Position numbers and translations under genes: made by a program. Shown here in pieces: positions 19,434 to 32,100 of a stretch of 64,000 nucleotides of DNA (positions are counted from its first letter, which is position 1; every line of letters starts with the position of its first letter). The stretch is from Buddleja alternifolia (lineage: Eukaryota; Streptophyta; Magnoliopsida; Lamiales; Scrophulariaceae). The notes below the pieces were generated by a model, which saw only the letters and a list, made by a program, of their open reading frames with translations, was not told the origin of the DNA and made no database searches. The DNA is taken from contig CM033392.1 of the NCBI GenBank assembly GCA_019426215.1, positions 51,945,149-52,009,148 of the forward strand. Reading direction: 5' to 3'.

Positions 19434-22400
19434 ATGGCTTTGCATTTCAGCAGTGCTTGCTTCTCTAATTTTGGTCGGAGTACGGTTCCTGCAGTTCGAG
19501 CGGCGGCCTCCGACCAGGGCGGCGTTGCTGTGAAGACGGCGGAGGAAGAAAAGGTGAAACTTGGGGGGTCAGAATTGAAGGTGACGAAACTTGGAATTGG
19601 AGCTTGGTCATGGGGTGATACCAGCTATTGGAATAACTTTGATTGGGATGGTAAATTTCTACTTCTATTTCTTATCACAATTATGTGTTCTTGACTTTTG
19701 TTTGTGTGTGTTTTATTTTCTATGGATAAGTGGCTAGCGATTGATTATAGTTATTATTAGGGTCACGAATGGAGTCGAGTCGAGTAAGGTATTATTGAAA
19801 CTATATGAACTACAATTGAGCTTCGGGAAATTTTGTTTGAGCTTAATTTGATTGTTGATTCAACCGAGTTCAGATGAGCTTTAATTGAGTAGAGGTCGAG
19901 TAATTTTATTTTTTCCACATCTTTTACTATCGAGCGGAGGTTCAAAACTTATTGAATAAAAAAAGGTGTTCGAGTCTGGTTCACTAACATAACAAACCAA
20001 GCTCAAATGGACTTTTATCAATCTTGAATCAGTACTCGTACCTTGGTTCATTTTTCGGCCCTGATAGTAGTTGTTGTTTCTTCTCTTTGTCCTGGTAATG
20101 GATAAGGAAACATGTTTGATTAGTTAACTGGTTATACTGTAGCATTTTAAATCTGTGGATATTATTTTTGTTTGATTGGCAATGTGGATAATAGAGAGCT
20201 TAAAATGGCCCTTTCGTGTTTGATTTGCTTGATAAGTTTTGTCCCTCATTGTGCCATTGGTATCCTTAAGCATCATTGCTCATTCTATTAATTTTTCCTT
20301 CTTTATGGGACATTAGGAAATCATCCATGTTCTTAATGTAAAAAGATTACTGCCTTCGTTCATAGTATGTATTGAATTTCAGAAATTTTATGTCTCAAAA
20401 ATATTCAAGGCCAATAGTGAAGTAATAGATCCTCCATGAATAGATTAAACTTTTCCTTACACCTAACTGCCTAATGACTTATTACCAAACAAACCGCTAA
20501 ATTGAGCTAGTACCAGAATTTTTCATGAAAAATGCGTGAGCAATACTCAGCAAGTAATTCAAAGTGACTGATTTGGTTTTTGGATTGAACTTGAATGTGT
20601 AATTCAATATTACATTACAACTTTATTATGGAAATTTGATATTTTCGTGTTACTGTTGGCTTCTGAATTTCGGAACATATTTCCACGCCAATTTCTTAGG
20701 TTGAGTTGTAATTGTTTTAAGGTATCTAATGACCCAAAGTTGTATTTCTTCCTCTGAATCCCTCTTTTTGTATTTCTTCTTTTGCGAGTCCTTTTTGCCT
20801 TAACTCTATTGACAATTTTGTAGTTTGTACTTCTAAGGCCTCTTGCTTTTTGCTTGTATTTTTTCAACTAAAGTACACTAGCGTTCTTTTGGAAAATTCA
20901 CTATCTACATCAGAAATAGCCTTTATTTTTTCCCATCATTTTCTTTCTCTGAATATCATGCTGTATGCGTGTATATTTGAGTTTCCTTATTGTAATCTGT
21001 GCTCCACTTTTGTTGGTATGAGTTTAATCATGGATTCAAGTTGGTACTATGTTTTACATTCTTACCATTGTGTTATGATGACAGACAGGAAATTAAAGGC
21101 TGCAAAGAATGCTTTTGATACCAGCATTGATTGTGGTTTAACATTCTTCGATACGGCCGAGGTTTATGGCTCAAGGGTAGGAAAATGGTCTTAATTTAGC
21201 TTTTGCTTTAATCCATTTAATTGACAACAGGGGATCTCTAAAAATTCGTTGTTTCATTTTCTTGCAGATGTCATTGGGCGCCATCAGCTCCGAAACGCTA
21301 TTGGGAAGGTAAGTTTTGACACATATTTGCGAGTAAGTATGTTGTTTTCCGATATTATTACATATTGGTCCCTCATCTTTGCCAATAATTCAGTTTCAGT
21401 CCCTCTACATAACGCTCGTCAAAGTTAATCATAACCTTACAATTTCTCGAAAATAAAATCCTTTGAGGTGAATTCTCTGTGAATTGTTTGCACATATGCA
21501 AAGGATTAAAATTATAAAATGTTGAAACTTAAGGATCCAAACTGTAAAAAGTTCAAACTTAACATAATTCAACGCTCTTGTACATACGCGTAAGTAGTTC
21601 TGTAGTACTTAACGGAGTTCAAATGGTCGCGGCCATTTTTGATTAAAAATGAAAATACGAATGATGAAATTTGATGTAGGGTGACTACATGGAAATAAAA
21701 TTAGAATTAGCGGCACAGATGAAGGACACAAATATAATTACGCTTTGTTTTTCTATTTTTTATTTTTTTTATTTTTGCCATTTATGATAAAATTTCCATA
21801 TTTTTTAAGATTCATCAAGGAAAGGAAAGAAAGGAATCCAGATGTGGATGTTGCGGTTGCTACCAAATATGCAGCTTTACCATGGAGGCTTGGTCGCAAG
21901 AGTGTTATTTCTGCCTTGAAGGATTCTTTATGTCGTCTTGAATTGTCTTCTGTGGATCTCTATCAGCTCCATTGGTACGGCATATTACCTTCAAAATATC
22001 AGTTCGCATCCTCTTAATTTATTTATGTGTATTGATCGATATTTCTTTTTATTATTTTTCGGCATAAACATTTCAGGCCAGGAATATGGGGAAATGAAGG
22101 TTGTTGATAACTATTGTCATTGTCTATTTCGTAATTGAGTTCACTAAGTTTCACAATATTGTTTTAAGTTCAAGAGGAGCTTAGCAAATTAGGAACCGTT
22201 TTCCAGGATACATTGATGGTCTGGCCGACGCTGTGGAGCAGGGTCTGGTGAAAGCTGTTGGAGTATCAAACTATAGTGGTACGTTTCTTGAAAGTTGAGA
22301 AATTCCTAGCCCGGACCAGGTTTGGCCAAACGCAAATTCACTTTTTTTGTTACCAATCAAACGGTAGATGCAATTTACTTGCCTTGTGAATTACACTTTG

Positions 22401-24427
22401 GGTTCAGCCAAACCAGATTCGACTAGAATTTTCCTTTGAAAGATGAATAAACTCTATAGTGGAACAAAATTCTGCTTTTAAACTCTTTTTTGGCATATTT
22501 GTTCACAACTTCTCTATGCCCTTCTGAACTCTCCCTTTTTCCGGCATAATTGTTTCTATTTCTGCAGGGTTGAAAAAGAGTGGAAAATAGTGTTTTAATT
22601 CTTGAATTCATTTATATAGTTGCATCCGTAGCCCTATGTAGGCACTTTGTTGTTTTCGTCTACACATATTATTGCCTAGACTTTTTGAGGAATTTCACAA
22701 TCACCCATGTAATTTATGATTTCTTGCATGATCTGTTATTCCATCAAAATTACGCAATCTGGTTACTTGAGCTGATTTTGATTTCAGAGAAGCGTCTTCG
22801 TGATGCATATGATCAACTTAAAAAGAGAGGCATACCTCTGGCTTCAAACCAAGTAAACTACAGTCTGATATACCGACTCCCAGAGGAAAATGGAGTCAAA
22901 TCGGCCTGTGATGAACTTGGGATCACGTTAATCGCATATTCACCACTTGCTCAAGGTGAAGCTCGTGACCTTTTTCAACAAAGGGCTAAAAAGTCATTTC
23001 ATAAAAAAACATCATGGTTTTCTAATAGTCGTTTGTGTCAGAGGACGTAGATGTAATTTCGAAACCAACCCTTCGGGAGGTTTCCGTAATTATCCAACAG
23101 GCAAAATATGGAAAGTTGACCGTGTTCCTATTTCCAAGCTTTAATATGAGAGTTTTGGCATCTCAGGTGCTCTGACAGGAAAGTACACTCCCAATAATAC
23201 TCCCTCGGGTCCTAGAGGTAGTATTTACACCCCCAAATTCATGACCAAAGTAAGTCTTTTTAGTGTATGAACAAACTCATCTACATGGAGATTTCTTGCC
23301 AAATTCATCGGTTTACTTTTGATATTTGCAGCTACAACCTCTAATAAATCGTATAAAGGATATAGGAGAGGGCTATGGTAAATCTCCGACACAGGTTTGT
23401 CCTTTCAACTGCTACCATGTTAGGTTTGCGTATTTTTACTGCGATTTGTTGAACACGCCATAGAGATTATCTATTTCCGGACAAATTTAAAACCTTAGTT
23501 GCGAGAATGCTTTTTGTGGACTATTATCTAAGAATTCCTCCCTAATGTTCTAAACTTCGTGTTTCATGCACAGAACATCTAAAATTGCGCTTGGACTTTG
23601 AAGGATTTGAATTTGAGGGAAGAATTTGAAGCTAAGGATTTCAAATGACTGATGTTAAGTTAGATTTCAAATCCATAACTATCAACAGAAAAAGTAATAC
23701 CAAATGGGAACTAAAAGATTTGAAATCCGTAGCAGTTGAAAATCCCCAAAACAAGAGTTGAGGGATTTGTTATTGATATTTGAAATTCGGAACTCCTAAA
23801 TCCTCCAATGCAAATTGGAAGGAAATTAAAGATAAAAGTCCATCTATGCATGTCTATTATCTCTATGATCTTTCCGTTAGGTTACACATGAATAGTATGC
23901 TAGCAGTCCACTTTGTGAACCTTCATATTCTCATAGAGCGACTCACAAATTTTGCATGAAATTTCTCGTTCCAATGTTTCATGATAAGATGGTATCTTCT
24001 AGCGATCTATACATGCGCACCCTCTTACTTATTGGGTAATTACCACGAGCCCTTAAAGTTTTCCAAATTATTAAGTCACCCCCAGTTAGATGACAACTCG
24101 AAAAACATAAATTGTGATCTGCTTTATGGACAAGGGGATGAAATTGTAATATCCTTTTACTGACAGGGTCATTAGGGCGTGATTAGGGTCTCATGCAGCA
24201 GTGTCCTTACCCTATTTTCTAACATTTATTTCCCTCAACAGGTCGTCCTTAACTGGCTGATCGCACAAGAAAATGTTGTTCCGATCCCAGGGGCTAGAAA
24301 TGCAGAACAGGCTAAAGAGTTTGCCGGTGCAGTGGGGTGGAAACTTAGCAATGAAGAAGTTGAAGAGCTTAGGTCCATGGCGTCAGAAATAAAACCCGTC
24401 ATTGGGTTCCCCGTAGAGAAGTTATAA
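19434..24427 (+). CDS. Aldo-keto reductase, chloroplast type (At1g06690-like), 369 aa
   Basis: Ten exons: 19434-19650, 21085-21176, 21269-21309, 21810-21974, 22077-22099, 22207-22278, 22788-22955, 23167-23249, 23332-23394, 24242-24427. All introns are GT-AG and the frame closes exactly to TAA. An NADPH-dependent aldo-keto reductase reduces carbonyl substrates; the physiological substrate of this subfamily is not established. The catalytic tetrad is visible: Asp and Tyr in FFDTAEVYG, Lys in VATKYAA, His in LYQLHW. The cofactor end appears as [11 protein letters not shown]. The Ser/Ala-rich, acid-poor first 35 residues, before [15 protein letters not shown], are a likely plastid transit peptide. 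Length and exon wording fit the family, including a 23-nt exon 5. No disruption is seen, so the gene looks functional. Intron 1 (1434 bp) is the largest. Confidence 0.93.
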
Positions 24428-25131
24428 AGTTTTCGTAAGGCTTCGAATGCATACAGCTGATATATACTTGTACTAATTTTCATTATTTGTATAGTCCATA
24501 ATGTTGCAAAATTTTGTATGATTTCTCTTGATCGAGATATTAAAGCTGCTTTCGGCTCATAATGATATTTTAGCATTTTCTATACCGTAAAGAGTTGGGA
24601 TGAAGCCTTATTTTCTGCTATCTGGATTGCCTTTACATGCTTTATGACTGTTGCATCTATGGTGTAAATAAATTGATTCGAGCTGAACGATGCGTTGCTC
24701 ATGTTTGTTTCAATTATTATCAAGTTTCAAAATATTATGTTTGAGCTTGATTTGAGTGTTAATAGGATCGGGTTTGAATGAGCTATAAATGAACCAAGTA
24801 CGAGTGGAGCTCCGGTAGCTTGATTTTTGCACATATTTTGTCGTTATTTGCCAATTGACCCGAGTTTCAAAACTTCTCAAACAAAATAATGTGATCATGC
24901 TTAATTTGTATGTTAACGACCGAAGCTCAAAATAAATTTTTTAATGATTTATTTCAAGTCCAATATCGAGAATCTCAACTTATGTTTCAGCCTAGCTCAA
25001 TGGATACCAAAACAAGTCTAGTGTCATTTTCGACATATGTTCCACAAGAAAGAAATTAATAAATATGTCTATGTTGTATCGCATATCAAGATTATGCTAG
25101 TGGCTAATCTTTTATGCATTGCAACATATAT
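24428..25131. other. 3' flank of the aldo-keto reductase gene
   Basis: AT-rich sequence with possible polyadenylation signals but no gene. The stretch 24710-24990 contains GAGCTTGATTTGAGTGTT-like phrases that recur in intron 1 of the aldo-keto reductase gene (about 19800-20050), an unclassified dispersed repeat. Confidence 0.45.
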
Positions 25132-25340
25132 TTTTTTGAACAAAAGGAGGAGCTAAATTATTTCAAAGTATGAGTCATAGTACACAACACGTCAGACTTA
25201 GAGAACCTATGTACAGAGATATATTCCTATCTATAATATCTCGCAAAATGTCCAGACGAGCAGACCACCCGTGCACAGTGCTCGGCTCACCAGCCGCCTG
25301 CTTCTCTAACTGGTCTGCTTCCTGGTTAACGTACATGTGT
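25132..25340 (-). mobile_element. Short 5'-truncated LINE-like fragment
   Basis: A T-run at 25132-25138 is followed by the reverse complement of a LINE-type 3' end (AGCTCCTCCTTTTGTTC before the A tail). A minus-strand phrase, Asn-Gln-Glu-Ala-Asp-Gln-Leu, resembles the end of a LINE RNase H. No target duplication was seen. The assignment is tentative. Confidence 0.35.
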
Positions 25341-25867
25341 GATATATATAGATATACAAATATTAAATGTGGTAAAAAATATAAATGATCTTATATATAG
25401 GCTGGGGAGTCGCTTCAGGATGGATGGTTTCTGCATCTATACAAATATCCCTCCGACTTCAAACTTAAAACTTGACAACAATAACAAAAAATTCACAATT
25501 TTTTTTGATCATTTTTTGAGTTCATGTGTTGAGCAAACTATTTATGAATAATAAATAGTAGTAGTAGTAGTAGTAGTTAATTAAAAAAAATAACTCGTAT
25601 TGTCAATAATGATAAATTTCAAGAGTGTTTCTTAGCAAAAAAATAAATAAATTTCAAGAGTGAAAAAGTTGTTTGGAGCATATATGATTCTTCAGAATCT
25701 AAAAGGAAACAAGTGGTACAATACAGCATGTGAAGATAGAAAATTCTAGCACATCTGAATTGGCAATTCTTTTTTATTTTTCATTTCTTTTATGAGTATT
25801 TATTTTTTAAAGAGTTCTAATGTAATAGAACTTTTGTTAATAGAATTGTATGTCACTAAATGACTAA

Positions 25868-25995
25868 CGTATGTACCAATATATATATATATGTATGTGT
25901 ATATATATATATATGTATATACACACTATAATAAAAGGCTCGAACTATACATTTATGAGCCAGAGTATATATACGAATATATATATACATTAACA
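25868..25995. repeat. (TA)n-rich microsatellite cluster
   Basis: Several runs of TATATATA interrupted by TG and CA steps. Similar runs occur at 28680-28706, 47936-48006 and 57909-57931. Confidence 0.8.
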
Positions 25996-26611
25996 ATTTT
26001 GTAAATGTTGTATTTGTCACTATTTATCCACCTTTCAGTGATATTTTTGACTGTAATAAGTGTGTTTATATAATGAGATTTTACCCAAATAGTAAAAATG
26101 GGATCTAAATCACCTCTAGAGCACAAGAGTTTTTGGATTCAAGTTAAGTTTTAGCTATTAGTCAATTATTATTAAACAACCATCGCATTTAAAAATTTAT
26201 AGACGAGAGACATTTAATATTAATATTTCTAACAAGCTCCCTCACATGGAAGGTATATTCTTTATCGAACTCGGACCTCTTCATTAATGGGTCACAATAA
26301 GATTGAATTCAGGACCACTTCATGAACGGGAGATGCTTCGAATTGAACTCAGAAATTCACCGCATTATATAAAAACTTAAGTTTTTAGAGAAGAAACATC
26401 TAATATTTATGTCTCTGGGAATTCTGATAGTAAATTCTTTATATTAATTTTTAGAGAAGAAACATCTAATATTTATATCTAATTCTTTGATAAATGAAGT
26501 ATTGATTAATGTAGGAGGTTCTTGCAAAAAATTCCACTTGGTGGTTCATTTTAGCATTCAATCCACCTTCGAATTATTGAGTTCACTTCCTAGTTCCTAC
26601 CTCCTCAAAGG

Positions 26612-26792
26612 TTTTTTTTTTTACTAAAGGTATCCCCAGGCCTCATTTGAGGCCCAACACTAATTCTTGGGGGATCGCAGCATTAGAGGTTGATCCCCCT
26701 CCCAACAAGTGCGCTTCCCAGAATTCGAACTTATGTTCTCCTCCTTACGGGGTGGGGGTTGCTTACCACTCCACCAAAAGGTCTAAACTACC
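26612..26792 (-). mobile_element. tRNA-derived SINE
   Basis: Read on the minus strand, the element has an A box TGGTGGAGTGG and about 40 bases later a B box AGTTCGAATTC. It then has a body containing GGGCCTCAAATGAGGCC and ends in an A run (the T run at 26612-26622 on the plus strand). This is the usual tRNA-SINE order. A clear target duplication was not found, so the limits are approximate. Confidence 0.7.
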
Positions 26793-28190
26793 CCTTCTTT
26801 AGCTATTTTTCAGTTCTTTTTTCTTCCTTCCAAACATAATCTCCTTCCCTATAGTAGATATTATTCAATTTTTTTTATATTTCTATTTTGTTTTAATGAT
26901 TCAAATTTCCTAAAAATAAGGACAAATTGGTCTATTATCTTTTATGTAAATTAATAATATTCAACTCATTTAGTCAAGCATCTAATGAAAAAGTTCAATT
27001 TTTAAAAAAATAGTCCAATTTTAAAGTTCAATGCGCCGCCCATCCCCATGCTAGACCAAGTCATGTTTTTTTTTTTCAAAATTTATTAACTTAAGAAAAA
27101 ATGAAGAAAAAAAAAATAATTGACAATTCCCAAATCAAATAAACCCTAATTTCTCTCTTACAAATCAACTCTTCGACCATTGCACCCCAAACCCTTCATT
27201 TATGCTTTGATTTTTCATCACCTGAGATATTTCGCCCCCAAACTAAACTAACCCGAATTTGTCAATCTGGCAAGGGGGAGACAGTTAACGACTGAATTTA
27301 TGACCAAAATTGATTTTTTTAATAAATGCAGGACTAAACGTGCTTACTCATACATAAAAGATTAAATGTGTTGGAGTTTGTTAACCTCCATGACTAAATA
27401 TGATTTTAGAAAAGATAATAGACCTATTTTGTCAACACCCCTAAGTTACATGATCAAAAGTGAAAGTTTGCCCAATAATAAAATGGGTGCAAATTAATGA
27501 TCCCCTAAAAACACGGATACGAATACGAAATACAACAAATTTTAAAATTTAAAGATACGATACGTCTAAATACGTGTATATATATGCATTTATAATATCT
27601 AAAAATAATTTTAACTTAATATATTCATTGACATAAATAAAATGTTGTCTATATCTTTAAAAAAAAAATTATTTGTTTAACTTTTAGTTTTTTACAAAAC
27701 CAAAAACGTTGTCTCTTTTCTTATTTTAACCCAAAAATACTATATAATTTTTAAAAAAATATTCTACCTGATATTCGAGGCGGGTTGGATACTTTAAATT
27801 TTGTATCATCCAGAATTTTCTTTTTTTTTTTTTTTTTTTTCGAACACTTCAAAAATGTCTTGAACACAATATTCAAAAGAATCTATAGCGAATATAAGTT
27901 ACAATACGAATCCGATACCACACAAGATCATTTTTAGGAGTAACCGTTCTTCATCGTCATAGATGATCCCCACCGTTGAAGAGGATAAATTCTTCTTTTG
28001 TTAGAATAAAAAAATGGATAAAACCATTAGAACTTTACAGCAAAAGAAGAGCAGAGTCAACGTGGCAAGTTGGTTGGTTGTGTATGTTTAACATAATCCC
28101 TTATTACGCGAGAGAGAAGATATAGATCTCTTATCTAGCTGTGGGATTCCTTTATGGGCCCCACGCTATCCATCCACACCACTGATCACC
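26793..28190. other. Intergenic DNA upstream of the PIF-like gene
   Basis: AT-rich with no gene. It includes a T run of about 20 at 27821-27840 and a decayed repeat paragraph (27280-27440, wording like GACTAAATATGATTTT). Confidence 0.5.
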
Positions 28191-28193
28191 CGC

Positions 28194-28199
28194 CACGTG
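28194..28199 (+). promoter_or_regulatory. G-box CACGTG upstream of the PIF-like gene
   Basis: CCACGTGG is the classical plant G-box core bound by PIF-type bHLH and bZIP factors. It lies about 945 bp upstream of the start codon, close to the likely transcription start around 28.2-28.3 kb. This could allow feedback by PIF proteins; that is inference. Confidence 0.55.
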
Positions 28200-28457
28200 G
28201 GCTGATGTCCCTGTCCACCATTATAACTGCAAGCATCGGAAAACAGCTAACTGTAGCCAGCCAGTCCCAGTAGTAGTAGCATCAATTTTGTTCTGTACCT
28301 GTCAATGTCTTTCTGAAATTGAGAGAATTTTCACTAGTTATAATAATTGAAACACTGAAAAATATATGGTATTGTTCAGTTGTATTCTTTTCTGAGGTGG
28401 GTTTTTTTTTCCTTTTTATTTTATATCCACGAATCAGGGATTTTTTATTTTTATTTC

Positions 28458-28678
28458 TTCTTTCTTCTTCTTCTTTTAATTGATATTTTTGGTGGGATTT
28501 TTTTTTTTCTGATTTTCTTTCCACTTAAATAGTTGCTTCTATTCTGTTAGGGGGCCTCTAACATATATATATATATTTCTTTTTCTTCTTCTTTTAATTA
28601 ATATTTTTGGTGGGATTTTTTTTCCTGCTTTTCTTTCCACTTAAATAGTTGCTTCTATTCTGCTAGGGGGCCTCTAAC

Positions 28679-28693
<15 letters not shown>
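28458..28693 (+). repeat. 118-bp tandem duplication in the PIF-like gene leader
   Basis: Two adjacent copies share TATTTTTGGTGGGATT, TTCCACTTAAATAGTTGC and GGGGGCCTCTAACATATA. Equivalent points are 118 bp apart (28491 and 28609). The copies differ at only a few positions. The region precedes the coding start and is probably 5' UTR or 5' intron. Confidence 0.85.
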
Positions 28694-28712
<19 letters not shown>

Positions 28713-29141
28713 GTATATTTTGCAGGGGAGAGAGAGAGAGAGATCTTCAATCTTTATTAACTCTTACTGTGTGTTCAATGATTTAGTTTTTCCTTTGTTG
28801 CTAATTTGTTTAATGATTTGTTTATTTTCAGTTGTGGTAGTTGTTACTTGTTTGGGATGCAATCATGTCTCTTTCCTTTTTTAGTTATAAAAAAGAATAA
28901 ATTACTTTTGGTGATTAATAACCTTAATGGTAATGATTAGTGGCTACTTAACAATGATTAATTGGAAAGTTCTAACCCAAATACTGTTTGGCTGGCTGAA
29001 CCAAAATGTAAAACTCGTCAATTACACTTGTCATATGACACTTGAGGCGTTAGGCCAGATCAAGTTTAGGTTAGAATTTTTTTGAGTAATGATCCCCAAT
29101 ATCTTATAGAAACTTTTTCTTTTTTGGGCAGAATTTGAGGT

Positions 29142-32100
29142 ATGGATACTTATACTCTTCCTGATTGGAACACTGAGGTTGGATTTGAATTCCCTGTTCC
29201 AGGTCAGAAAAAATCCTTGGGGTAAGTTCTCTCTCCAAAACCTGTTCATTAAAAATATTATCATACACGTTATGGGAAAATTCAATGTTGGTCCCGTTTC
29301 ATTGGTACTGGTGTGTTAAACACCACACATTTGAGTTGGGGTTGGTGGTTTTTATTATCGACTACCTATGTAAAAACCACCCACCCAACACAAATATATG
29401 GTGTTTAAGACACCAAAACCAACGGAGTGGGACTAGCATAAAATTACCCCGCGTTATGGTATGTCTTAAAATCACGATCAATACTATTCTTTTCCCGCTC
29501 AACTTCCCACTTTCATGTGCTTTCAAGGCTTCGAGTTTAAGGACAATCACAATCATTCATATGGTAGTCTCCATTCTCTAGAGGAGATTCCAAATACACA
29601 AATGGTTGCGATTTTGTCTCAAACTTGAAGTTCCCGAAGCCCGGAGGCAAAACACGAGTTCGTTTTAGAAGCTTCCAGCACTTCAAGTTTCGAAACAATC
29701 ACAATCATTCATTTGCTCGTGGTTGTGATTATATCTCGACTTGAAGTTCCGGAAGGTCCTAAGAATCGGTATGGCATAAGTAGTTTATTTTCGAAATGAG
29801 TTATAATGTCGGATTCTTCCTACGCCTTCCTTCGATATAGTAAAATTATCTCATCATAGTCGTATTTATGTTGCCTATCACTATATACAGATTAGAGAAT
29901 GAGCTAATGGAGCTCTTGTGGGAAAATGGAGAGGTAGTATTGCACAGCCAAACCCAAAGAAAAGAATCAACAAGTAGATCCACTATTCATAATCCAAATA
30001 CTTTGATCCAAGATGATGAGACAGTCTCATGGATTACTTGTCCAATTGATGAATCCTTTGAGAAGGAGTTCTGTGCTAATTTTTTGTCAGAAATCCCACC
30101 CGTCGAGGCCAACAGGCTTTCCGGGCTCTATGAAGGCGAAAAAGTGTCCAAAGTTGGTGTTTCAGATGTTAACAATGTGCTTTCAAATTCACAATTGCCA
30201 CCTCCAAGATTCGAGGCCTTCGGGAAGAGAAAAACGAGTAATCTTGAGTTTCCTGTCAAAAAACCGGGATTTGATCATAAGGGACACGATAAACTCTTAG
30301 AGGGTTCGATTATGACAATCGGGTCGAGCCATTGTGCTAGCAATCAAGTTAACAATGAGATGGAAGAGAATTATGCTTGGAAAGTAAGTGAGAGCATGGG
30401 AACGGATTTACCTGAGCAAGCTATTACATCGTCTTCTGGTGGATCGGGTAGCAGTTTTTGGAAAAGGAACGATAAATCTAACGAAACAAATAGTCACAAA
30501 CGAAAGAAAAGGGATATGGAAGAATCTCAATGCCAAAGTGATGTATGTTCATTTTCATCCTTTTTTTATCCTGGCCTAAGAATTTTTTTAGAAGTGGTAT
30601 GGTTGTAAATCGAAAGTTTTCATTATGTAGGCTACTGAATTGGAGTCGGGTGCAGGAAATAAGTCTTCCCAAAAACCGGGAACGAGTCGTAGGACCCGTG
30701 TGGCTGAAGTGCATAATCTATCTGAGAGGGTATGATGTTCTGTGATTCCACATTGATCGTATTAGTTTTGTATCAATGATTTTGTATCAATCCGTTTAAA
30801 TGTTCTGCGTATTATTTGTAGAGACGGAGAGATAGGATCAACGAGAAGATGAGAGCATTGCAGGAGCTTATTCCTCACTCCAATAAGGTGAAACTCTTTG
30901 CGTACACCTCTTCTGAAAGATTTACCCGGACATCTGGATTTTAACGGGAAAAATATTTTCCTCAATTCAAAAGATGCGATTTTCGGGTTTCAACTTTGTT
31001 TTCCTCACTAAAATCCTTGATTCGGATTATGCACATTTCCTTTCTCCAATGGTTTTATTCAAAGTATCGGGAGATATCCGATAATATCAAAGCATATGTT
31101 TCATTGATCTGATAAAATGGATCATGTTCTATTATTATCCGAGTTTAAATGTATAGTCGATAATGTCAGATAATATTGCCAATGCCGACGATATTATGGG
31201 CAGTATACGGATATTACTGATGATACTATTCGGTAGAATCAGATATTTTTGATATTATTTTTCACAATCAAATTTTCATTTTGTTTTTGGAGACATGCTT
31301 TGTGATACAATTAATGAATTATAATTAGATATACTATGAATGTGTGTTGGTATAATTACTTGTAAACTCATTATTGTTACAAATATAAATTCGTCAATAA
31401 TGTTATGCTTAAACTTATTTTATGAATTCTAGTAGCTAATGTTATTTATATTTTTCTACAATCTTATTATTTTCTTATTTAGTATCGTCTAATGATATTC
31501 TGATGCGGAACACTATTTACCAATATTATCAGTGATTCCGCAACTTTGAGTTATGATTTTAACAAATCATTTTTGGTGAAACTTTTCATGCTTTTCCTGC
31601 TATTTTAACGTTTTATATTCACATTTCTTGTTCAGTCAGATAAAGCATCTATGTTAGATGAAGCCATTGAATACATGAAGTCCCTTCAATTACAAATTCA
31701 GGTATTAAAATCTTTTCAAACTTATACATCGTTGAGCACTTAAAGCCCGGGACTTAGAATATTTTCGGTTTATCAGTTGATGTGGATGGGAGGTGGAATG
31801 GCACCAATGATGCTCCCCGGCATGCAGCATTATATGTCCCGGCTCGGGATGAGGCCCAGCCCGCCAACTCTACCCACAATACAAAACCTCATGCGCCTAT
31901 CGAGGTATCCCTTCGTTGATCAAGCTCCAATTGGCCAAACTCATCCTATGTTGAGCCCGGTTAATTATCCGAACCAGATGCATAATTCTCGTTTTGCTGA
32001 GCAATATGCTAATTATATGGGCTTCCATTCAACGCATAATGCTTCACAGGTGTGTTCCTCTCACTAGCGGTTAATCTTTTTCGTGTTAACTAAGCGAGTA

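Noticed and set aside
22447..23144. Frames inside the aldo-keto reductase introns
   Set aside because: They are explained by exon 7 plus intron read-through; splice sites and family alignment override them.
30013..30714. Alternative frames overlapping PIF exon 2
   Set aside because: They are shadows of the 652-nt coding exon in other frames.
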